Shown here in pieces: positions 43,301-52,084 of a DNA stretch of 64,000 nt; the stretch's first letter is position 1; each line of letters begins with the position of its first letter. Below the pieces are notes generated by a model that saw only the letters and a program-made list of their open reading frames with translations, had not been told where the DNA came from and did no database searches. A program made the translations under genes and the position numbers. Origin of the DNA: DASTFP01 sp963744345. GTDB lineage: Bacteria; Verrucomicrobiota; Verrucomicrobiia; Chthoniobacterales; Terrimicrobiaceae. Where the stretch lies: contig CAVUTD010000014.1 of assembly GCA_963744345.1 (NCBI GenBank), positions 62,001-126,000 of the forward strand. Reading direction: 5' to 3'.

Positions 43301-46300
43301 ACCACTAACACCATGGTTGATCAGCTCAACGCCTTTGCTGCGGAAGTCACTCGTGTAGCGCGCGAGGTCGGCACTGAGGGTAAACTCGGAGGACAAGCCC
43401 AAGTCCCCGGGGTGGCAGGTACCTGGAAGGACCTGACCGACTCCGTGAATGTCATGGGGGCGAATCTCACAGACCAGGTACGCGGAATCGTTAAGGTTGT
43501 CACAGCGGTCGCGACCGGCAACTTGCGCCAGAAGCTGACTGTGCAAGCCAAGGGCGAAGTGGCCGCGCTTGCCGAGACCATCAATAGCATGACCGACACT
43601 CTGGCAACATTTGCCGACCAGGTGACCAACGTGGCGCGTGAGGTTGGAGTCGAAGGACGGCTCGGCGGGCAGGCAAATGTTCCCGGCACTGCGGGAACAT
43701 GGGAGGACTTGACCGCAAACGTTAACCTTCTGGCCGCAAATCTTACCACCCAGGTGCGCGCGATTGCGGAGGTCGCAACCGCCGTCACCAAGGGCGATCT
43801 GACGCGCTCCATCCAGGTGGATGCTCGCGGAGAAGTCGCGGAGCTCAAGGATAACATCAACACGATGATCGAGAATTTGCGCGTTACCACAGAGCGCAAC
43901 CAGGAACAGGACTGGCTCAAGACGAACCTGGCAAAGTTCACCCGGATGTTACAGGGACAACGCGACCTGTTCACAGTCGGAGAGATGCTCCTTTCGCAGT
44001 TGGCCCCGTTGGTCGATGCTCAGCGGGGAACCATTTATCAGATGGCGAAGATCGATGAGGACGGCGCTTTTCTCCGTCATCTCGCCAGTTATGCAAGTAG
44101 CGCAAAGGCGCCCGAGTTCATAGCGTTGGGTGAAGGGCTTGTCGGACAGTGCGCGAAGGAGAAGCAGCGTATCCTCCTGTCAGCAATGCCCGGCCACTAC
44201 ATGCCAATTCATTCTTCTTTGGGCGGGGCGCAGCCGGCCAACTTGGTCGTGCTGCCCGTGCTTTTCGAAGGGCATACCAAGGCAGTCATCGAACTGGCCT
44301 CGATTCACCGTTTCACCGGGCCTCATTTGAACTTCCTCGAGCAACTGACAGAGTCCCTTGGTGTGGTGCTCAATACGATCGAAGCGACCATGCGCACCGA
44401 GGGGCTGCTTCAGCAGAGTCAACAACTCACTGCGGAGCTGCAGGACGGGCAAAAAGAGCTCCGGCAAACCAATGAGGAACTTGAACGGAAGGCCCGCCAA
44501 CTCGCTGATCAGAACGTCGAAGTCGAACGCAAGAAGATGGAGATTGAACAGGCCCGGAGCGCCCTGGAAGAGAAGGCTACGGAGCTCGCTCTTACTTCGA
44601 AATACAAATCGGAGTTCCTCGCTAATATGTCGCATGAACTTCGCACTCCGCTAAACTCCATCCTTCTGCTAGGTCAGCAACTCGCTGAGAACACGATCGG
44701 CAACCTTCAGCCGAGGCAGGTTGAGTCTGCCCACAACATCTTCGCGGCTGGCTCCGATCTGCTCAAGCTCATCGACGATATCCTTGATCTTTCCAAAATT
44801 GAATCTGGGACAGTCACCGTCGAAGCAGAAGAGATCAGTTTCGGCTCGTTTAAGGAAGCGATCGAACGCAGCTTCCGGCATATCGCGGAAAGCAAGAATC
44901 TGCCCTTCCTGGTCGAATTTGACTCGGGCCTGCCAGGCTTCTTCACAAGTGATCTAAAGCGTCTTCAGCAAATCATCAAGAATCTGCTCTCGAATGCCTT
45001 CAAGTTTACGTCACAAGGGCATGTGGGAATAAACGTCCGACTAGTCAACGCCGGGTGGAGCTTGGACCACCCAAGTCTCAATCATTCTGAGGCTGTCATC
45101 GCGATGACGATAAGCGATACAGGAATTGGGATCGCCCCCGAGAAGCAACCGGTGATTTTCGAAGCGTTCCAGCAGGCCGACGCTGGTACCTCTCGGAAAT
45201 ACGGGGGGACGGGTCTCGGCCTCGCGATTTCCAGGGAACTCGCGGCGCTGCTTGGAGGGGAAATCCGGCTGACGAGCAAACCCGAGGAGGGTAGCAGTTT
45301 TACGTTGTATCTTCCGCTGCATTACAGCGGACCCTCTGTTCCAACGATGGCTCCCATTGGGAGTCTCTCGCTTCCAGGCACAAATGAGCGATCGCTACCC
45401 ACTGTTCCCGCCGCGCGGGAAGAACGAATTGCCGACGACCGCAACGATATTTCCTTCGGGGATTCGACCGCCCTTATTGTCGAAGACGATCCCCACTATG
45501 CGCGCGTTCTCTTGGGTGTTGCCCGCAACAAAGGGTTTAAGGTCGTAGTGACAAACCGGGGCCGCGACGCGGTCGCACTGGCTCGCCAATATCGTCCCGA
45601 TGTCATCACGCTGGATATTTTTCTGCAGGACATGCTCGGATGGACAGTGCTCAACAAGCTTAAGCTCGCGCCGGAAACGCGGCATATCCCGGTGCAGATC
45701 ATCACAGTCGAGGAGGAACGGCGTCACGGGCTTTCCCACGGAGCTTTTTCCTACCTTGTCAAGCCGGCGACAACCGAAGATCTGGAGAGCTCTTTTGAGC
45801 GGCTCAAGAGCTTCGTTGCGCCCAGAACCAAGCGTCTGCTCGTGGTCGAAGACGATCATCGAGAGCAGCAAAGTATCGTTGAGTTACTGGGCCATGACGA
45901 TATTGAGATTACCACCGCCTCAAGTGGAGGCGAAGCCTTCGAGGCGTTGCTCGATCGTCCGTTCGACTGTTGTGTCCTTGATCTCCGGCTGCCTGACATG
46001 ACGGGCTTCGAACTCCTCGACAAGCTCCAGGAAGAGACCAGCCTGCGTGAAGTTCCTATTGTTGTTTTCACGGGCAAGGAACTCTCGGCACAGGAGCAAG
46101 AGCGGCTGCGGACCGCAGCCAAAAGCGTCGTTCTCAAAGATGTCCGCTCTCCGGAACGCTTGCTGGACGAAACGGCCCTCTTTCTGCATCGTTCGATGAG
46201 CGATTTGTCCGAAAGCAAGCAGGAGATGCTCCGGCGTCTTCACGAATCCAATGAAGCCCTTCGAGGACGCAAAGTGCTTATTGTCGACGACGACGCGCGC

Positions 46301-46633
46301 AATATCTTCGCGCTTTCGATCGTCCTCGAGAATCAGGACATGGAAGTGCTAAGCGCAACTAACGGCCAGCAGGCGATCAAACTGATCCGTGCAACGTCGG
46401 ACCTTTCCCTCGTCCTCCTGGATATCATGATGCCAGAGATGGATGGCTACCAGACCATGCGGGAGATCCGAAAGGTGCCCGCATTCCGGGCCTTGCCGAT
46501 CGTCGCGCTCACCGCCAAGGCGATGAAAGGAGACCGCGAGAAATGCTTGGAAGCAGGCGCGATTGACTATATCGCGAAACCTGTGGACACGGATCAATTG
46601 CTCTCGGTTTTGAGAATGTGGCTCCACCGATAG
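40325..46633 (+). CDS. Poly-HAMP hybrid histidine kinase (12 HAMP units, GAF, HK, three receivers)
   Basis: 2102 residues from ATG 40325 (frame open to 40190, less likely). No membrane helix or signal: cytoplasmic. Residues about 179-1190 hold eleven almost identical 92-residue HAMP units (each with EVTRVAREVGTEGKLGGQA, GTWKDLTDNVN and VRNIADVTTAVARGDLSRKI), preceded by one divergent unit (about 85-178). Then a GAF-like domain (about 1196-1350), a coiled coil (about 1370-1430), HisKA with His1437 (MSHELRTPLN), HATPase (about 1545-1680), and three receivers with Asp1764, Asp1886 and Asp2033. Tandem-HAMP soluble kinases of this kind are known from fungi (Nik1/group III) and bacteria; the HAMP stack is thought to pass a signal. 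Multiple receivers point to a branched phosphorelay. The next gene starts 19 bases after. Confidence 0.93.
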   Translation: MGKSPSSSSGAPAENAAGLDSSGTVSIAQQGASFEADLLRAMLAFRSGDFSIRMSARRIGGQSKIAEIFNEVVAMSDRRARQAAHVARVVGKEGRLRQRISTNGFIGDWEKEIEALNTLLDDLVRPTAEVTRTIGAVAKGDLGQTMALEADGRALRGEFLHSAKLVNGMIEQLAVFTSEVTRVAREVGTEGKLGGQAKVKGVSGVWKDLTESVNQMARNLTGQVRNIADVTIAVARGDLSRKITVDVKGEILELKQTINTMVDQLNAFAAEVTRVAREVGTEGKLGGQAEVRGAAGTWKDLTDNVNSMASNLTAQVRNIADVTTAVARGDLSRKITVDVRGEILELKVTINTMVDQLNSFASEVTRVAREVGNEGKLAGQAVVPEVGGTWKDLTDNVNSMASNLTAQVRNIADVATAVAGGDLSRKITVAVKGEMLELKNTINTMVDQLNGFASEVTRVAREVGTEGKLGGQAQVRGVAGTWKDLTDNVNSMASNLTAQVRNIADVATAIARGDLSRKITVPVKGEILQVKKTMNTMVDQLNAFASEVSRVAREVGTEGKLGGQAIVPDVAGTWKDLTDNVNSMANNLTGQVRNIAGVTTAVARGDLSRKITVNVKGEILELKDTINTMVDRLNAFASEVSRVAREVGTEGKLGGQAQVRGVAGTWKDLTDNVNSMASNLTAQVRNIAGVTVAVANGDLSKKITVAARGEILELKETINTMVDQLNAFAAEVTRVAREVGSEGKLGGQAQVPGVAGTWKGLTDNVNSMASNLTAQVRNIADVATAIARGDLSRKITVDVQGEILELKNTINTMVDQLNGFASEVSRVAREVGTEGKLGGQAQVSGVAGTWKDLTDNVNSMASNLTDQVRNIAEVTIAVANGDLSRKIAVDVRGEILQLKETVNTMVEQLRSFASEVTRVAREVGTEGRLGVQAVVPGVAGTWKDLTDSVNAMGANLTAQVRNIAEVTTAVARGDLSRKITVDVKGEILQLKNTTNTMVDQLNAFAAEVTRVAREVGTEGKLGGQAQVPGVAGTWKDLTDSVNVMGANLTDQVRGIVKVVTAVATGNLRQKLTVQAKGEVAALAETINSMTDTLATFADQVTNVAREVGVEGRLGGQANVPGTAGTWEDLTANVNLLAANLTTQVRAIAEVATAVTKGDLTRSIQVDARGEVAELKDNINTMIENLRVTTERNQEQDWLKTNLAKFTRMLQGQRDLFTVGEMLLSQLAPLVDAQRGTIYQMAKIDEDGAFLRHLASYASSAKAPEFIALGEGLVGQCAKEKQRILLSAMPGHYMPIHSSLGGAQPANLVVLPVLFEGHTKAVIELASIHRFTGPHLNFLEQLTESLGVVLNTIEATMRTEGLLQQSQQLTAELQDGQKELRQTNEELERKARQLADQNVEVERKKMEIEQARSALEEKATELALTSKYKSEFLANMSHELRTPLNSILLLGQQLAENTIGNLQPRQVESAHNIFAAGSDLLKLIDDILDLSKIESGTVTVEAEEISFGSFKEAIERSFRHIAESKNLPFLVEFDSGLPGFFTSDLKRLQQIIKNLLSNAFKFTSQGHVGINVRLVNAGWSLDHPSLNHSEAVIAMTISDTGIGIAPEKQPVIFEAFQQADAGTSRKYGGTGLGLAISRELAALLGGEIRLTSKPEEGSSFTLYLPLHYSGPSVPTMAPIGSLSLPGTNERSLPTVPAAREERIADDRNDISFGDSTALIVEDDPHYARVLLGVARNKGFKVVVTNRGRDAVALARQYRPDVITLDIFLQDMLGWTVLNKLKLAPETRHIPVQIITVEEERRHGLSHGAFSYLVKPATTEDLESSFERLKSFVAPRTKRLLVVEDDHREQQSIVELLGHDDIEITTASSGGEAFEALLDRPFDCCVLDLRLPDMTGFELLDKLQEETSLREVPIVVFTGKELSAQEQERLRTAAKSVVLKDVRSPERLLDETALFLHRSMSDLSESKQEMLRRLHESNEALRGRKVLIVDDDARNIFALSIVLENQDMEVLSATNGQQAIKLIRATSDLSLVLLDIMMPEMDGYQTMREIRKVPAFRALPIVALTAKAMKGDREKCLEAGAIDYIAKPVDTDQLLSVLRMWLHR
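40859..43894 (+). repeat. Eleven tandem 276-bp HAMP-coding units
   Basis: Eleven consecutive 276-bp repeat units in the kinase gene, each starting at the GAA/GAG codon of EVTRVAREVG. DNA differs by synonymous changes but the protein units are mostly 75-90% alike; the final two units are more divergent. Such arrays can change copy number by recombination. Confidence 0.9.
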
Positions 46634-46652
46634 ATCAAGCGCGATCATCTCT

Positions 46653-48311
46653 ATGGTAACTACCGAACAGGTCCTTCCTGCGGAGGCCGCTTCCCAGGAA
46701 TTTGATGAGTCGACATTACCGCCGACTGTGCTCCTGGTCGACGATGATCCACGCAATCTCTTCGCGCTCGAGAGCTTGTTAGAGAATGAAAGCTACGCGA
46801 TCTCGACGGCACAAAACGGAAATGAGGCGCTCCTTGCGCTGATGAGCCAGGAGATCGCAGCCATTGTGCTCGACGTTCAGATGCCGGAAGTCGATGGCAT
46901 TGAGCTTGCGCGCCTGATTAAACAGCGCAGGCGGACTCAGCATATCCCGATCATCTTCCTGACGGCGCACTATCTCGAGGATCAACATGCGGTTCTCGCC
47001 TACGATGTCGGAGCCGTTGATTACCTGACAAAACCGATCAATCCCGTGGTCCTGCGATCCAAGGTCAATGTCTTTGTGGATCTCTTTTGCAAGACGCGCG
47101 CTCTGGCCAATATGAACGCTTCCCTCGAGGCCAAAAATTCGGCTCTCCAGCGAGAGGCAGAGGAAAGAATGCGACGCATCAAAGCGGAAGCTGAGCGGGC
47201 CGAGGCCGAAGCGGCCAACGCCGCCAAGGACCGCTTCCTGGCCATGCTCTCCCATGAACTTCGCACCCCACTCACACCGATTATTTACGCGGTAGCGCTA
47301 CTGGAGCGAGACCAGGACTGTCCGCCGCATATTCAAGAGGCCTTGGCGACAATCCGCCGCAATGTTGCCGTTGAGACTCGCCTGATTGATGACTTGTTGG
47401 ATCTGGCTCGCATTCGCAGTGGAAAGCTTACCCTGGAAAAGGAATCGGTCGACGCTCACTTAGTTCTTCGCGAAGCCATGGCGATTTGCTTTGCAGATGC
47501 TGGCCAGCGATTGCCACGAATCGTCGAACATATGAGTGCCAAGAATGCTCAACTGGAGGCCGACTCCGCCCGTCTTCGTCAGGTCTTCTGCAATCTGCTC
47601 AATAATGCAGTAAAGTTCACTCCGAGCGAAGGGACGATTTTCATCCGTACGGCAGACCTAGACGGTTGGTTGCGGGTAGAAGTTAGCGACACTGGGCCAG
47701 GGATAGAACCTCACAAGCTCAGCCGTATTTTCGATGCCTTCGAGCAAGCGACGGCGAGTCGGAGTTCCACAGCGGGCTTGGGCCTTGGTCTTGCTATTTG
47801 CAAAGCACTGGTGGATCTCCATGGTGGAATTATCGAAGCTCGTAGTGCGGGACCGAACACCGGGTCTTCATTTATCGTCAGGCTGCCGAGCTCTGCTTCT
47901 GAAAAGAGCGAGAACTTGCCAGATTCGGTGGCGATTTCGCGACCCGATCCGCTCAGTATCCTGCTGGTCGAGGACCATCAGGATACTGTGGAAAGCCTGC
48001 GGTTGTTACTGACGCGCGAAGGTTATCAAGTACACACCGCCACCAGCGTAGCACGCGCCTTGGAGGTTGCGGAGAATCAAGGCTTCGACCTGCTCATCTC
48101 GGATATTGGTCTCCCGGACGGGTCCGGGACGGACCTTCTGAGGCGGCTCAAAAGCGCCACAAAGCGTCGCATTGTTGGAATAGCGCTCAGCGGGTTCGGT
48201 ATGGAAGATGATTTGAAACGCAGTCAGGAAGCCGGCTTCGCAGAGCACCTCACCAAACCAGTGGACTACGCCATTCTTGAGCAAGCGATCACGCGGCTCG
48301 TCGGCGCCTGA
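46653..48311 (+). CDS. Hybrid histidine kinase: receiver - HisKA/HATPase - receiver
   Basis: 552 residues. N-terminal receiver with Asp74 (VLDVQMPEVDG), a long coiled coil (LQREAEERMRRIKAEAERAE), HisKA with His201 (FLAMLSHELRTPLTP), HATPase (about 305-412; SDTGPGI and GLGLGLAI boxes), and a C-terminal receiver with Asp485 (DLLISDIGLPDGSGTD). No transmembrane segment. It lies 19 bases after the poly-HAMP kinase and shares its direction, so the two likely form one relay. ATG at 46653. No separate output regulator is adjacent. Confidence 0.93.
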   Translation: MVTTEQVLPAEAASQEFDESTLPPTVLLVDDDPRNLFALESLLENESYAISTAQNGNEALLALMSQEIAAIVLDVQMPEVDGIELARLIKQRRRTQHIPIIFLTAHYLEDQHAVLAYDVGAVDYLTKPINPVVLRSKVNVFVDLFCKTRALANMNASLEAKNSALQREAEERMRRIKAEAERAEAEAANAAKDRFLAMLSHELRTPLTPIIYAVALLERDQDCPPHIQEALATIRRNVAVETRLIDDLLDLARIRSGKLTLEKESVDAHLVLREAMAICFADAGQRLPRIVEHMSAKNAQLEADSARLRQVFCNLLNNAVKFTPSEGTIFIRTADLDGWLRVEVSDTGPGIEPHKLSRIFDAFEQATASRSSTAGLGLGLAICKALVDLHGGIIEARSAGPNTGSSFIVRLPSSASEKSENLPDSVAISRPDPLSILLVEDHQDTVESLRLLLTREGYQVHTATSVARALEVAENQGFDLLISDIGLPDGSGTDLLRRLKSATKRRIVGIALSGFGMEDDLKRSQEAGFAEHLTKPVDYAILEQAITRLVGA

Positions 48312-48366
48312 CTAGGGTTGTGAGGGCCTTGATGGAACGGCTGAAGCCCAAGCTTCGAGCGGAAGC

Positions 48367-48936
48367 TCAACGGAAACGCACCCTGTCGGACGACCTCGTG
48401 TCGGCCTTCAGGCGCTGAGCCATGTGTTCGAGGGCGAACCGATATTGTCTCCTGGTCTCCGAGGCGACGCAATCTAAGGGAACCGCCACCTGAAACTCCC
48501 GCATATAGGCATCATTCGCGGTGTATAACACGCAGATATCGGCGGCGAATCCTACAAGGATCAACCGATCAATTCCAAGTCGCTCAAGGAGCACGTCCAG
48601 CGTGGTAGAAAAGAATCCGGAATGCATCGGTTTGAGAACAAAGTAATCATCGTCCGCGGGCTTCAACAACTCGACAACGCTCTTGCCGTGACGGCCTTCT
48701 TCCAAGCAATGCTCGATCTGCTGACGAAAATCGGAACGCCATTGGCCGAAATTGTCGTTGGCGTAAATAGCAGGAATTCTCGCTCGCCTCGCGCGTTGTT
48801 TAAGCTCAGCAATGCGTTTTGCGGCGGGCAGAGCGTACCGCAGGAGCGCTCCAGCTTCGGGGAAATCAAAGTCATTGATGACATCAATGAGAATGAGCGC
48901 GTCCTTCTTGGTTTGGAGATTCTTTTTGCCCTTCAT
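48367..48936 (-). CDS. Isochorismatase-family cysteine hydrolase
   Basis: 189 residues. Catalytic triad of the cysteine-hydrolase fold: Asp18 (LILIDVINDFDFP), Lys102 (YFVLKPMHSGFF), Cys135 (GFAADICVLYTANDAY). These enzymes hydrolyse amides or C-O bonds of small molecules (nicotinamidase or isochorismatase like); the exact substrate is unclear. Close to the stress genes; convergent with the second kinase. Confidence 0.88.
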   Translation of the reverse strand: MKGKKNLQTKKDALILIDVINDFDFPEAGALLRYALPAAKRIAELKQRARRARIPAIYANDNFGQWRSDFRQQIEHCLEEGRHGKSVVELLKPADDDYFVLKPMHSGFFSTTLDVLLERLGIDRLILVGFAADICVLYTANDAYMREFQVAVPLDCVASETRRQYRFALEHMAQRLKADTRSSDRVRFR

Positions 48937-49184
48937 CAGTTATCCTCCTTTCAAATTCATGAAAAAACGAGAGTGCAATCTTTCGACATAGTTATCGATT
49001 CCGAGCACCAAACGCGCTTTACCTAGCGCTGGATTTAGGCCAGGACAACTTTGATCGAGCCACCCGCGTTCACCAGGCAACCATGATCAAGACGAGCCTC
49101 GATTCCACCAAGAACCCTGGAACGCACGCTGTTTCAGCTTAAACGTAAACCTCTCAAAGGACCACTTAAAAACGAACCCCAAAT

Positions 49185-49676
49185 ATGAAGCTAAATACCC
49201 TTAAAGACCTGTATATCCACGAAATCAAGGACCTTTACAGCGCTGAGAAGCAACTCGTCAAGGCGCTGCCGAAAATGGCTAAGGCCGCCACCAACGAAGA
49301 ACTAGCGGGGGGCTTTCGCGCCCATTTGGAGCAAACCAAGAAACATGCTGAGAGGCTGGAAAAGATACTTTCAGACCACAGCCAGAGCACGCGCGGCGCC
49401 AAATGCAAGGGGATGGAAGGTCTCATTGCCGAGGGTAGTGAAATGATCAAGGAGGAGGCAGACGGCGAGGTCCGCGATGCGGGCCTGATTTCGGCTGCAC
49501 AGCGTGTTGAACACTATGAAATCGCCGGATACGGCACCGCCAGAACCTACGCGGAGCTTCTGGGAGACAAAGAAGCCGTCAAGGTTCTTCAAACGACATT
49601 GAACGAGGAGGCAGAAACCGATAAGAAGCTGACCGGATTGGCCACATCTTCCATCAACGTAGCGGCGGACAAATAA
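49185..49676 (+). CDS. DUF892 ferritin-like protein (YciF/YciE family)
   Basis: 163 residues, the typical length. The four-helix bundle family pattern is clear: LKDLYIHEIKDLYSAEKQLV, HLEQTKKHAERLEKIL, SAAQRVEHYEIAGYGTARTY and EEAETDKKLTGLA, with Glu and His residues as possible metal ligands. Function in stress response (osmotic or oxidative) is suspected from E. coli YciF. Single gene with 5' spacing of about 250 bases. Confidence 0.93.
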   Translation: MKLNTLKDLYIHEIKDLYSAEKQLVKALPKMAKAATNEELAGGFRAHLEQTKKHAERLEKILSDHSQSTRGAKCKGMEGLIAEGSEMIKEEADGEVRDAGLISAAQRVEHYEIAGYGTARTYAELLGDKEAVKVLQTTLNEEAETDKKLTGLATSSINVAADK

Positions 49677-49968
49677 AGCCTTGAGGACCTTGCGCGGCGC
49701 GTCGGATAATGGGAGTGGCTCTTTTGATGAGGCTCGCTGACGATTCCCGATTTCGCTCCACGGTCAGAAGAATCGACAAACGCTTCTCAACGAGGAGGTG
49801 ACTTGCGCCGGCATTTACGCACGGTCGTGAACCTGGCGGCTCATCGGGAGTAAGCATCACAGCAGCGTGTCCCGAAGTCCTTTATTTCTTGGCCAACCAG
49901 CGCGATAAAATGCATTCAGACTCGCCGCCGTATACGGCTGATGAGAGAGCAAAGATCGAACCATTGTC
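49677..49968. other. Short intergenic region with a strong Shine-Dalgarno-like site
   Basis: Contains GAGGAGGTGA at about 49792-49801, a near perfect anti-16S match, followed by TTG with only 16 codons (MRRHLRTVVNLAAHRE). No larger gene is seen, so this may be chance or a leader peptide. Confidence 0.3.
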
Positions 49969-50136
49969 ATGCCAAGAAAGAATGCCAAAATGAAGAGTTC
50001 CTCAGAGAGCCCCGAAGCGGAGAGACCTGAGGAGTTGGACAAGGAACACGGGGAGGAAATTTCGCAGAACGCCAAGAGCCGTTTGCGTGACCATTCCAAG
50101 AGCGAAACCGCAAAGGCACCGCCACAGTCCAAGTGA
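49969..50136 (+). CDS. 55-residue charged small protein
   Basis: ATG 49969 to TGA 50134-50136. The sequence is strongly charged (PEAERPEELDKEHGEEISQN) and lysine-rich at both ends, with no membrane segment. It might be a disordered stress-related protein like others in the area; no family recognised. Ribosome site unclear. Confidence 0.45.
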   Translation: MPRKNAKMKSSSESPEAERPEELDKEHGEEISQNAKSRLRDHSKSETAKAPPQSK

Positions 50137-50625
50137 GCCGAACATGAGCTGACGACTCCTCCGCTCCACTCTCCGTTTTAGTAGTCGAGCGGAATGCTCC
50201 CGCTGAGGCGGTTCTCGTTGCCAAGCAGCAATGAGCCGCTACTTGCAAGCAAGACGTGCTCGGTCCCCTACTCGACGAGTCGTCGAGCACTCGTTGGAAC
50301 GACCATTCGATCCTTTCCTGCAAGCATTTGCTTCAGGATGCGTTTCAATCTTCGGCGACTGTTTTGCCGATATTCAGTTCTTGTTACCGCGCCAGTACCA
50401 GGGATCTTCCCACTCATTAGTCTCGAAGTCGCCCCGGCAGCAAGATGCAACTTTGATCGGAGGATTGCAGGAAAGGGAAAGTTCATCAATCAGGTCTGCT
50501 CCTGAACTGAGGATAGGGCGCCTGTCTCCGCGTTCTTATCGGGGGTAGACCATCCCGAAATTTGCCTCGCGACAGGTCCGAGATCTTCCCAGTTGTGAAA
50601 GCGGCAGCATGGAGGTCGGAAGCGC
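50137..50625. other. Intergenic region with a 17-base palindrome
   Basis: About 490 bases without convincing genes. CTCGACGAGTCGTCGAG at 50271-50287 is an odd palindrome (8-base arms around G), possibly a regulator-binding site. Open frames in this part (e.g. 50194-50505) overlap each other on both strands and lack family features. Confidence 0.4.
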
Positions 50626-50796
50626 TTAGAAAGTGGTGCGTTCTACCGTCGTTGTTGTAGTTGGAGTGGCTGTGGAACGCATCTCAGTTGTCCTGGTAGT
50701 GGTGCTGGGCTCGACCTCCCTCCCGACGCTTATGCAGCCAGCAAAAGCCGTTAGAAGTGTAGCGATGAACAGGACAACCAAGGTGGAGTGTTTCAT
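50626..50796 (-). CDS. Small threonine-rich lipoprotein
   Basis: 56 residues from ATG 50796 to TAA 50626. Signal peptide MKHSTLVVLFIATLLTAFAG with lipobox AFAGC (Cys21), so it should be lipid-anchored. The mature part is short and Thr-rich with several positive and negative residues (PSTTTRTTEMRSTATPTTTT). Resembles small hypothetical lipoproteins adjacent to stress genes. Shorter than usual ORF cutoffs but the lipobox is good support. Confidence 0.65.
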   Translation of the reverse strand: MKHSTLVVLFIATLLTAFAGCISVGREVEPSTTTRTTEMRSTATPTTTTTVERTTF

Positions 50797-50937
50797 ACGT
50801 TTCTTTCGGATAGCAGCGGGCGGGCGGTTCTAGGAAGCGGGTTGTCTGCAGGCGCGCCCTGGCAAGCATCTGGTGAGCGGGTTACCGGCACACCACGTAG
50901 AGGACCACGAAAATTGCTTCTTCCCGCTTGGGAATCT

Positions 50938-51453
50938 TCAACTGCTTGCAGAATCACTTTGCTTGATTTTTTCCACGACTTTATCCAGCGGGACATCACG
51001 CTTTAGCTCGTCAAGCTGGGGATCGCCAGCTTCCTCGATCTTCAAGCGAGCGGCGATCGCAGTCGTAAGTTGGATCAGTCGCGTAATTTCGTGTTCTGCG
51101 AGAAGGCTGATCTGAAGATCAAGATCGGCGCGTTCATCTGCTTGCCGGGTCATTCGATTTTGCGAAATTAGGATGAAGGTGGAGAGAAAGATGGCTTCGA
51201 CCGACGCAACGGTTGCGAGAATCACGAAGGTTGGGTCAAACTTTGGAATCGGAGTCCATCCTAAGTTGATCATGGTCCATGCGCCCACGATCAGCACATG
51301 GATGTAGACAAAAGGCATGCTGCCGGCAAAGCGAGCTATGGAATCGGCGATGAGCTGGGAGGGCGTCCGTCCACGTGCCTGGCCACGACGTTGTTCGCAA
51401 AGCTTCTCGATATTACCTTCAAGAACGCGGTTAAGATCTCCCGAAGTAGACAT
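50938..51453 (-). CDS. DUF1003 membrane protein
   Basis: 171 residues. Typical DUF1003 pattern: ADSIARFAGSMPFVYIHVLI, GAWTMINLGWTPIPKFDPTF, ILATVASVEAIFLSTFILIS QNRM, followed by a long helical C-terminus. Two transmembrane segments with short loop. The family is often near stress genes; function is unknown. Confidence 0.92.
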   Translation of the reverse strand: MSTSGDLNRVLEGNIEKLCEQRRGQARGRTPSQLIADSIARFAGSMPFVYIHVLIVGAWTMINLGWTPIPKFDPTFVILATVASVEAIFLSTFILISQNRMTRQADERADLDLQISLLAEHEITRLIQLTTAIAARLKIEEAGDPQLDELKRDVPLDKVVEKIKQSDSASS

Positions 51454-51499
51454 ATTCTCAGCAAATTACCGCACAGTCGCTCGCCACCAAGTTGAGAGA

Positions 51500-51937
51500 T
51501 CACCTCTTATTTTCGAGCTTCTGATACATCAGCGCTGCGATCAAACCGCCCAGCATGTACCAGGCCACGGTAGCGATGCGCATTCTTCTCGTGCGTGCGG
51601 TAGGCGATTTGCCGATCCCCAAAGGTTCGGGCAGTGCGACGGCTCCCAAGCCTGCCGACAGCCCGAGCAGCGCGCCGCGAAGCCAGGCCGACCGAGCTGA
51701 GCCCAGCCCGACGAGCGCGTAAAAAAGTGAGTTGGAAATCAATTCGCCGATGAACGATACCGCATAGAGCGACAGCCCGTGCAATGGCTTTAACTGTGCC
51801 TTTCTCATCGCTTGGGAGGCCAGGCGCATTCCGAGGAGGTCGAGTCGGGGTGCGCCAGGCATCACCCTTTTGCCCACCTGATTTGCCGCCGTCACCGCCA
51901 GAGCGCCCAGAAAGCCGGAACCAAGAGACTTCTTCAT
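51500..51937 (-). CDS. Membrane protein of unknown family
   Basis: 145 residues with three hydrophobic segments: GFLGALAVTAANQVG, LYAVSFIGELISNSLFYALV, and RGALLGLSAGLGAVALPEPL, plus AWYMLGGLIAALMY near the end. A basic start (MKKSLGSG) suggests Nin topology. No family that I recognise. Located next to DUF1003 on the same strand (46 bases apart), so they might be cotranscribed. Confidence 0.65.
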   Translation of the reverse strand: MKKSLGSGFLGALAVTAANQVGKRVMPGAPRLDLLGMRLASQAMRKAQLKPLHGLSLYAVSFIGELISNSLFYALVGLGSARSAWLRGALLGLSAGLGAVALPEPLGIGKSPTARTRRMRIATVAWYMLGGLIAALMYQKLENKR

Positions 51938-52084
51938 GACACCAATTCGCCCGAGAGCCTGCCTTCGGATGCTTCCCGTTACCTGCAGGGTTGCACCTTA
52001 GCTGAGAGGCGCTCTCTCTGGGAGTTTTTCCTTGCCAGGATATCGGGGAGAGGCCGCTTGTGTGTTTCGCTTCGAAGCAAAAGC

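Noticed and set aside
40859..43894. Repeat array that might be taken for a CRISPR
   Set aside because: Units are 276 bp without spacers and are coding.
40753..43974. Several long minus-strand frames inside the HAMP kinase gene
   Set aside because: They repeat with the 276-bp period and have no protein-like features; they are complements of the HAMP repeats.
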